Positions 25,530-30,016 of a stretch of 30,016 nucleotides of DNA are shown here, piece after piece (within the stretch, counting starts at the first letter, position 1; each line of letters begins with the position of its first letter). The notes beneath the pieces were generated by a model. It saw only the letters and a program-made list of their open reading frames with translations, was not told the DNA's origin and ran no database searches. The stretch spans positions 1 through 30,016 of the forward strand of contig NZ_CALHVI010000011.1 of NCBI RefSeq assembly GCF_938039215.1, given 5' to 3'. The stretch comes from an uncultured Porphyromonas sp. GTDB lineage: Bacteria; Bacteroidota; Bacteroidia; Bacteroidales; Porphyromonadaceae. Made by a program: the position numbers and the translations under genes.

Positions 25530-25632
25530 CATGGGACCTGTAAGTGACCCATTCATGGGTCAGTTAGGTACCCCATTCATGGGTCACCTCGGCGACCCAT
25601 GAATGGGTAGTATACGGGAGCTATGAATGGGG
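25530..25632 (+). repeat. 103-bp palindromic element, copy C
   Basis: It contains GACCCATTCATGGGTC at 25546-25561, ACCCCATTCATGGGTC at 25570-25585 and GACCCATGAATGGGTA at 25594-25609, exactly 24 nt apart, plus part-units at both ends. It matches the reverse complement of 29843-29945 along all 103 bp with 7 differences by my count and no gaps. Linkers such as CCTGTAAGTGA, CACCTCGG and AGTATACGGGAGCTATG are conserved too, so the whole unit was copied. It lies between the trmN6-like stop and the DUF417 gene. Similarity continues to the left (CCTTCCCCAGGC here, CCTTCCCCAAGC in copy D) after about 22 nt that are present only in D. Confidence 0.92.
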
Positions 25633-25670
25633 ATGAAGAGAGGGGTGGTATGGAGGGGGCTGGTTCCCCT

Positions 25671-26399
25671 TTAGAGTAGGAAGTCTTTGACCCACTTGCG
25701 GTAGGATGCGGAGGGTAGTCCTGAGGCATCTTGGAGTATGAGGGTCGAACGCTTCGTCGGAATGTAAGCCGAACTTGAAGAGAGACGGCACCAAAGCGTC
25801 AGTACCCGCACTTCTTGATGGGGCTTAGAGAAGATGGTAACTAGTTCAGCGAGTCGCCAACCTGATTCTACGGCCTCTCGTCGTAGTTGTTCAAGCGATG
25901 CGCTTGGCGTGATGAGCGCCAGAGCACCTTGGGTTGTGAGGAGCGATGCTGCCGTGCGAAGAAGCACCGTCGGCGACAACCCTTCCGCCACATGACGTGC
26001 AAGGCTGAGGCGATGATCTTCGGGGAGAATGCCCTCCGTATAGTAGGGCGGATTGGAAATAATGAGATCGAAGGGCGCTACTTCACTTGCAAGCGCCTCC
26101 ATATAGTCCTGCGCTCGGAGCTTGAGACGAGAGGCAAAGGGAGAAGTGCGGAAATTCTCTTCGGCATCAAGAAGCGCATTCGCTTCCACTTCCCACGCTT
26201 CGACGGAGGCTTCTGGGAAACGTTGGGCAAGCATCAGAGCAACTATGCCCGTACCCGTCCCCACATCGAGGAGACGCGCCCCTTGAGGCAAAGGATGCTC
26301 AAAGGACCAAGCGCCGAGAACAAGGGCATCTGTCCCGACACGTTGAGCAGCTCGTTCCTGTGAGATCTTGAAGCTCTGGAGTACGAATGGTTGAGACAT
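25671..26399 (-). CDS. trmN: tRNA1(Val) A37 N6-methyltransferase (TrmN6/YfiC family)
   Basis: This 242-residue S-adenosylmethionine-dependent enzyme matches the YfiC/TrmN6 group, which methylates N6 of A37 in tRNA1(Val). It has FVLQSFKISQERAAQRVGTDALVLGAW at the start, the SAM motif DVGTGTG at 45-51, and the amino-methyltransferase motif NPPYY at 116-120. The start at 26399 (MSQPFVLQ) agrees with the family; the longer reading overlaps the rsmF-like gene. It begins 5 bp after that gene's stop and is last in a four-gene operon. Element C lies 38 bp beyond its stop. Substrate specificity is inferred from the family. Confidence 0.9.
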   Translation of the reverse strand: MSQPFVLQSFKISQERAAQRVGTDALVLGAWSFEHPLPQGARLLDVGTGTGIVALMLAQRFPEASVEAWEVEANALLDAEENFRTSPFASRLKLRAQDYMEALASEVAPFDLIISNPPYYTEGILPEDHRLSLARHVAEGLSPTVLLRTAASLLTTQGALALITPSASLEQLRREAVESGWRLAELVTIFSKPHQEVRVLTLWCRLSSSSAYIPTKRSTLILQDASGLPSASYRKWVKDFLL

Positions 26400-26404
26400 G
26401 GCTC

Positions 26405-27817
26405 CTACTTCTCTTCGGCCAGCGAGGCCAGCACCAACTCTGGATGGCGAATACGCCAAGCCTGAGGATAGAGATTGTTGGATCGGTTGCCGAGGTGCTT
26501 GACGAAGCCCAGCGCTTGTCCTCCGTAGCAGATCAGAACAAACCCTTTCGGTGTCGTCTCCGGAAGCAAGATCGCTTCACGAGCCAAATAACGTATCGCC
26601 GTCTCTTGAGATACTTCTACACGAGGGAAGGCTTCTTTGGCTAGCGCCAAACTCAGTGCTAGGGCAGGCTGCGGAAGAAAGCTCTTGCCCTTTACTTCTG
26701 CCAGAGGTATCCCCGAAGTAAGGATGGGGATCTTCTGCGCTTGTAGCTGTTCGACCAGCGACGAGACCGACGGCGAATAAGCTACAAGTTGGTCGTCTCC
26801 TACCTGCTGGAGGATGAGGTCTTGGCCTAGGTCTTCGGTGATCCAAGCAAGTACTTCTGCGGGAACTTTGGCACTTCCTCGGCCTTTTCCTTTAGAAGAC
26901 TTCCCCTTTGCAGGTGCTTCGTCCTCGGACTTACGTAGGACACAGAGGAAGAGACCTTCACCTCGCACTCGATGAGGCATCATCCGATAGCAGGGATAGG
27001 AGCTCAGCGCAGAGGGGGTGATTTCATTAGGGCAGTCAGGTAATGCCAGTGGCTCTGCGCCGAACTCTTCGACGAGGTAGCTGACCATAGCTTCGTTCTC
27101 ATCCCGATTGAATGTACACGTGCTATAAACCAAGATACCTCCTGGACGAAGTGCAGGCCAAATGTCTTCGAGGATCTCCCGTTGCTGACGAGCACACTGC
27201 GCTACGAGACTGGGAGACCACTGACGGCGAGCCTCCTCGTCCTTGCGCAGCATCCCCTCACCAGAGCAAGGAGCATCGACAAGTATGAAGTCAAAGGTCG
27301 ACCGAAGCTTGCCGAGAGCTCGGGGCTCTGTAGAAGTGACGATGGACTGTGTAGATCCCCACTTCTGGATGTTCTCGGCGAGGATCTGTGCTCGAGAGCG
27401 TATGAGCTCGTTACTTACAAGAACACTCCCCTCGGGAAGGAGATCAAGGAGGAGGGTACTCTTGCCTCCTGGAGCGGCACAGAGGTCTAAGGCGGTAAGG
27501 GGATCCTCACCTAAGAGGGGCTTCACAAGGCTGAGCAGCATCGAAGAAGCTTCCTGCACGTAGTAACAGCCTGCATGCCAGAGGGGATCTGCGGTGAACG
27601 ACGGACGCTGATCAAGGTAGTAGCCCCAAGGTTTGGACCAAGGAATGGCATCTCCTAGAGGAAGGGATAGCTCTATCTCCCGTGTCTTACGAGCATTGAG
27701 GCGGATAGATACCGAGGGCTCTTCGTCAAGGGCACGGAGAAGTGCAGGAGCTTCGTCGGGGAGGAGCTCATGGATCTGCTCGCTGAAGCCTGTCGGTAGT
27801 GGGGTAGTGAGTGGCAT
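26405..27817 (-). CDS. rsmF: 16S rRNA m5C methyltransferase, RsmF/NOL1-NOP2-sun family
   Basis: The 470-residue product methylates cytosine C5 in RNA. The SAM site is ALDLCAAPGGKSTLL (111-120). The two catalytic cysteines are C184 in VDAPCSGEGMLRKD and C234 in YSTCTFNRDENEA; in this family the second attacks the base and the first aids release. The C-terminal 180 residues, after a Lys/Gly-rich linker near residue 300, form a PUA-like RNA-binding part (RYLAREAILLPETTPKGFVLICYGGQALGFVKHLGNRSNNLYP), as in RsmF. Length fits. It starts 22 bp after the RsmI-like gene. Confidence 0.92.
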   Translation of the reverse strand: MPLTTPLPTGFSEQIHELLPDEAPALLRALDEEPSVSIRLNARKTREIELSLPLGDAIPWSKPWGYYLDQRPSFTADPLWHAGCYYVQEASSMLLSLVKPLLGEDPLTALDLCAAPGGKSTLLLDLLPEGSVLVSNELIRSRAQILAENIQKWGSTQSIVTSTEPRALGKLRSTFDFILVDAPCSGEGMLRKDEEARRQWSPSLVAQCARQQREILEDIWPALRPGGILVYSTCTFNRDENEAMVSYLVEEFGAEPLALPDCPNEITPSALSSYPCYRMMPHRVRGEGLFLCVLRKSEDEAPAKGKSSKGKGRGSAKVPAEVLAWITEDLGQDLILQQVGDDQLVAYSPSVSSLVEQLQAQKIPILTSGIPLAEVKGKSFLPQPALALSLALAKEAFPRVEVSQETAIRYLAREAILLPETTPKGFVLICYGGQALGFVKHLGNRSNNLYPQAWRIRHPELVLASLAEEK

Positions 27818-27839
27818 AGTCTATCGGGGACTTCTCTTG

Positions 27840-28553
27840 CTAGCGACCAAGGAGGAAGATCGTCGGCACCTTATGAATATCAGGGATGTGTCCTCGCCAA
27901 GAGGAAAGCTTCTTCGTCTGAAGGATGGCATGCTCGGAAGTGAGTCCCGAGGCAATGCAAAGCTTAAGATCGGGCGAGCAGTGTCGAATGAGTTGCTCCA
28001 CGAGTTGCACGTTGCGGTAAGGGGTTTCGATGAAGATCTGCGTCTCACCACGAGAGCGAACACGGTGCTCTAGTTCCTTCATCGCCTGCTGACGCTTAGC
28101 ATCTTCGATCGGAAGATAGCCTGAGAAGGCGAATCCTTGACCATTAAAGCCCGAGCCCATCAAGGCAAGGAGGATCGAACTAGGGCCTACCAGCGGGATC
28201 ACTTCTATTCCTTTGCGCTGAGCGATCGCTACAACATCCGCTCCGGGATCTGCAACGGCAGGACAACCTGCCTCAGAGATGATCCCGATATCTTCGCCCG
28301 AAGCAATGGGAGTGAGGAAGCTCTCGATACTTCCTTCTGGCGTATGCTTATTGAGCTCGTAGAAGGTCAAGCTGTCGATGTCGATACTTCGGTCTGCAGC
28401 TTTGAGGAAGCGCCGAGCAGAGCGGACATTCTCCACGATATAGTGACGGATAGTGGGCAGTAAGGCTCTATTCAGCTCGGGCAGACACTGGTTGTGTTCG
28501 ACCTCCGCAATGGGTACAGGGATGAGATAGAGCTTCCCTTGGGGCGTATTCAT
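27840..28553 (-). CDS. RsmI-family SAM-dependent methyltransferase (short form)
   Basis: The 237-residue protein is a tetrapyrrole-methylase-fold enzyme of the RsmI group, which 2'-O-methylates C1402 of 16S rRNA. Visible blocks are LYLIPVPIAEVE, IENVRSARRFLKA-like VENVRSARRFL, GIISEAGCPAVADPGADVV, VIPLVGPSSILLALMGSGFNGQGFAFSGYLP and IFIETPYRN. It is shorter than classic RsmI (about 280 residues) and has SEAGCPAVADPG where that enzyme has a DAGTP-type motif, so it may be a paralogue with another target. It starts 6 bp after the upstream membrane-protein gene and shares its operon with two other RNA methyltransferases. Confidence 0.88.
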   Translation of the reverse strand: MNTPQGKLYLIPVPIAEVEHNQCLPELNRALLPTIRHYIVENVRSARRFLKAADRSIDIDSLTFYELNKHTPEGSIESFLTPIASGEDIGIISEAGCPAVADPGADVVAIAQRKGIEVIPLVGPSSILLALMGSGFNGQGFAFSGYLPIEDAKRQQAMKELEHRVRSRGETQIFIETPYRNVQLVEQLIRHCSPDLKLCIASGLTSEHAILQTKKLSSWRGHIPDIHKVPTIFLLGR

Positions 28554-28559
28554 AAGGTC

Positions 28560-29714
28560 TTAGGGATGAGAAGGGGAAGAGGAGCGAAGGCGGTGCGCTA
28601 ACAGAATCGTCTGCTCCAGATAAGGGTATTCGGCGATGAGGTAGCGTGCAAAGGCTCCTGTCTCGAGCTCTGATGCCAGATGCTCGATCGGCCACCATCG
28701 TCCCTTGATGGGGAGACAGTCGACGAGCAGTTGACTAGGATCGGCGATGTCGACAGCGAAGAGATAGACGCTAAGGTCTTGCCCTGCTATCGTCTCATGA
28801 TAGTGAAGGAGGAAGCGAGGCCTAGCGCGTCGGATACCGCAGAAGCGTAGGTCGATGAGTTCTTGAGCTACCTGGTCAGGGCGGTAGCCTTCGGTCAGCC
28901 AAGCTACGAAGGGAGTATCGTAGCCTGCTGTCTGAGGAAGGCGAGCTTCATGCGCTTGTTCCAGATAGATCATATCCCGAGAAGTGGCGATCAGACGCAC
29001 GACGGGCAGTCGCCCTTCGCTTGGCTCTGGGGTCGTCATGGAGACACGTCCGACGGGCTGCTGCTGATCATTGAGCACGGGGATCCATACTTCACGTTCC
29101 AGACGCTTCTTTACCCAGACGAGATGTGCACATTCTACGGCGTAGACCGACCAAGTGAAGACGACGACGAAAGCTGATGCGGCATAGAGCAGTATACGCC
29201 AATGCACGGGGCAAAGCATCGTGCAAAGACCGATGAAGATAAGAGCGATGAAGGAGAAGACCACGAGGATACGCTCGAAGCGCAGGCGCTCGGCTCTCAA
29301 GATACGTCCTCGGATGCAGAGGCATTGCTTCGGATATTCTCTTCGAGCGTCGACGAAGCGATAGAGGGCTACCACGATGCTGCTGACGAGATAGGATATC
29401 AGCAGAAGGGACTGCACTCCGAGCGGATGGCCGATGAGTGTCTCGGAGGCGAAGAGTAGAAGTATTCCCCAGAGCCCGAGCACAAAGAGCGAGCGGTGCA
29501 TGATCGATCTATTGGCCGCAAGTCCTCTGAGAGCGAAGAGCCCCGCCACACAGAGCGCCAGCGTCCCAGCTACACCTACCCAAGCGGTAAGTGGAGCGAA
29601 GAGCAATGCGAAGGTCAACCCCAGTGGGAAGGTGAAGAGCTCTGTCGGAAGAGGTAGATCAAGAGAAGATAGGGGCTTCGTCTTGTGATAAAGGGATCGA
29701 ATGGTCTTAATCAT
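28560..29714 (-). CDS. Six-segment membrane protein with a Nudix-like cytoplasmic tail
   Basis: I do not recognise this 384-residue protein as a named family. The N-terminal half has about six hydrophobic segments (near 28-45, 47-65, 74-92, 98-118, 148-168 and 172-192). The C-terminal half (205-384) is soluble. It reads like a Nudix fold of the IPP-isomerase type: WIPVLNDQQQPVGRVSM, RLPVVRLIATSRDMIYLEQA, a degenerate Nudix-box-like TEGYRPDQVAQELIDLRFCGI, then FLLHYHETIAGQDLSVYLFAVDI and WWPIEHL. The Glu residues needed for Nudix catalysis are mostly missing, so it may bind rather than cleave a nucleotide. It heads the operon with the three RNA methyltransferases; palindromic element D lies 128 bp upstream. 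Confidence 0.7.
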   Translation of the reverse strand: MIKTIRSLYHKTKPLSSLDLPLPTELFTFPLGLTFALLFAPLTAWVGVAGTLALCVAGLFALRGLAANRSIMHRSLFVLGLWGILLLFASETLIGHPLGVQSLLLISYLVSSIVVALYRFVDARREYPKQCLCIRGRILRAERLRFERILVVFSFIALIFIGLCTMLCPVHWRILLYAASAFVVVFTWSVYAVECAHLVWVKKRLEREVWIPVLNDQQQPVGRVSMTTPEPSEGRLPVVRLIATSRDMIYLEQAHEARLPQTAGYDTPFVAWLTEGYRPDQVAQELIDLRFCGIRRARPRFLLHYHETIAGQDLSVYLFAVDIADPSQLLVDCLPIKGRWWPIEHLASELETGAFARYLIAEYPYLEQTILLAHRLRSSSPSHP

Positions 29715-29842
29715 GCAACCTTACAACACCTTACGGCGAGAGCTGGTTCACCTTCACCATCCGCAGAGGGAGATTTCCTCCTGCCCTCTACGCCGCCGAA
29801 GGTCTACCCTCTAACGTTTCCCCCATCTATATCTTTCCTTAC

Positions 29843-29945
29843 CCCCATCCATAGCTCCCGTATACTACCCATTCATGGGTCACCGAGGTGACCCATGAAT
29901 GGGGTACTCGACCGACCCATGAATGGCTCACTTACAGGTCCCATG
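29843..29945 (-). repeat. 103-bp palindromic element, copy D (inverted relative to C)
   Basis: This is the reverse complement of copy C with 7 differences in 103 bp by my count. On the plus strand it shows ACCCATTCATGGGTC at about 29868-29882, GACCCATGAATGGGGT at about 29890-29905, and GACCCATGAATGGCTC. Palindromic sequence continues outward: ATGTATGGGG (29943-29952) is the reverse complement of CCCCATACAT (29983-29992). It sits upstream of the four-gene methyltransferase operon and, with copy C, encloses that operon between inverted repeats. The rest of 29715-30016 contains no gene I can support. Confidence 0.92.
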
Positions 29946-30016
29946 TATGGGGTGATGATACATATCGCTTGGGGAAGGTGATCCCCATACATAAGCAGCT
30001 GCGCTGGAGCCATCAA

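Overview
The window looks like chromosomal DNA from a Bacteroidales bacterium, most likely Porphyromonas or a close relative. The pointers are Bacteroidetes-type -7 promoter boxes (TAnnTTTG) ahead of several genes, a surface-lipoprotein signal rich in K/D after the lipid cysteine, the Bacteroidales glycogen cluster (debranching enzyme, glycosyltransferase, GH57 enzyme), and short palindromic 'brick' repeats resembling those I recall from Porphyromonas. The genus is an inference. Every gene I accept, and the CRISPR array, reads on the minus strand, so gene order runs from high to low coordinates.

Layout from left to right. 1-4.8 kb: thiol peroxidase (tpx), 2-phosphosulfolactate phosphatase (comB), a phosphoglucomutase/phosphomannomutase and a leucine-rich-repeat lipoprotein, with strong hairpins between them. 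5.1-16.4 kb: a complete type I-C CRISPR-Cas locus. Its order of transcription is cas3, cas5c, cas8c, cas7c, cas4, then a 277-bp gap, cas1, cas2, a leader of about 260 bp, and an array of 41 repeats and 40 spacers. The 3' end of the crRNA-sense repeat (ATTGAAAC) and the decayed repeat at 5095 agree that the array is transcribed leftward from the cas2 side. 16.7-20 kb: a secreted lamin-tail-domain protein, a XerC/D-type recombinase and pdxH. 20-24.5 kb: the glycogen/alpha-glucan operon. 24.8-25.4 kb: a DUF417 (RclC/YkgB-like) membrane protein. 25.7-29.7 kb: a tight four-gene operon encoding a membrane protein with a Nudix-like tail, an RsmI-family methyltransferase, an RsmF-family rRNA m5C methyltransferase and a TrmN6-type tRNA methyltransferase.

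The least explained signal is a set of short intergenic palindrome arrays. Two 103-bp copies, about 93% identical by my alignment, lie in opposite orientation at 25530-25632 and 29843-29945 and bracket the RNA-methyltransferase operon. A third, partial copy sits in the cas4-cas1 gap and splits the adaptation genes. An array of unrelated sequence but the same layout (17-19-nt palindromes about every 23 nt) lies upstream of the cas3 promoter. The first 45 bases show the edge of what may be another, with a 22-nt period. Other points worth a second look are a charged insertion of about 35 residues in Cas7, a probable internal start for Cas11c inside cas8c, and an Asn where GH57 enzymes normally carry the acid/base Asp.
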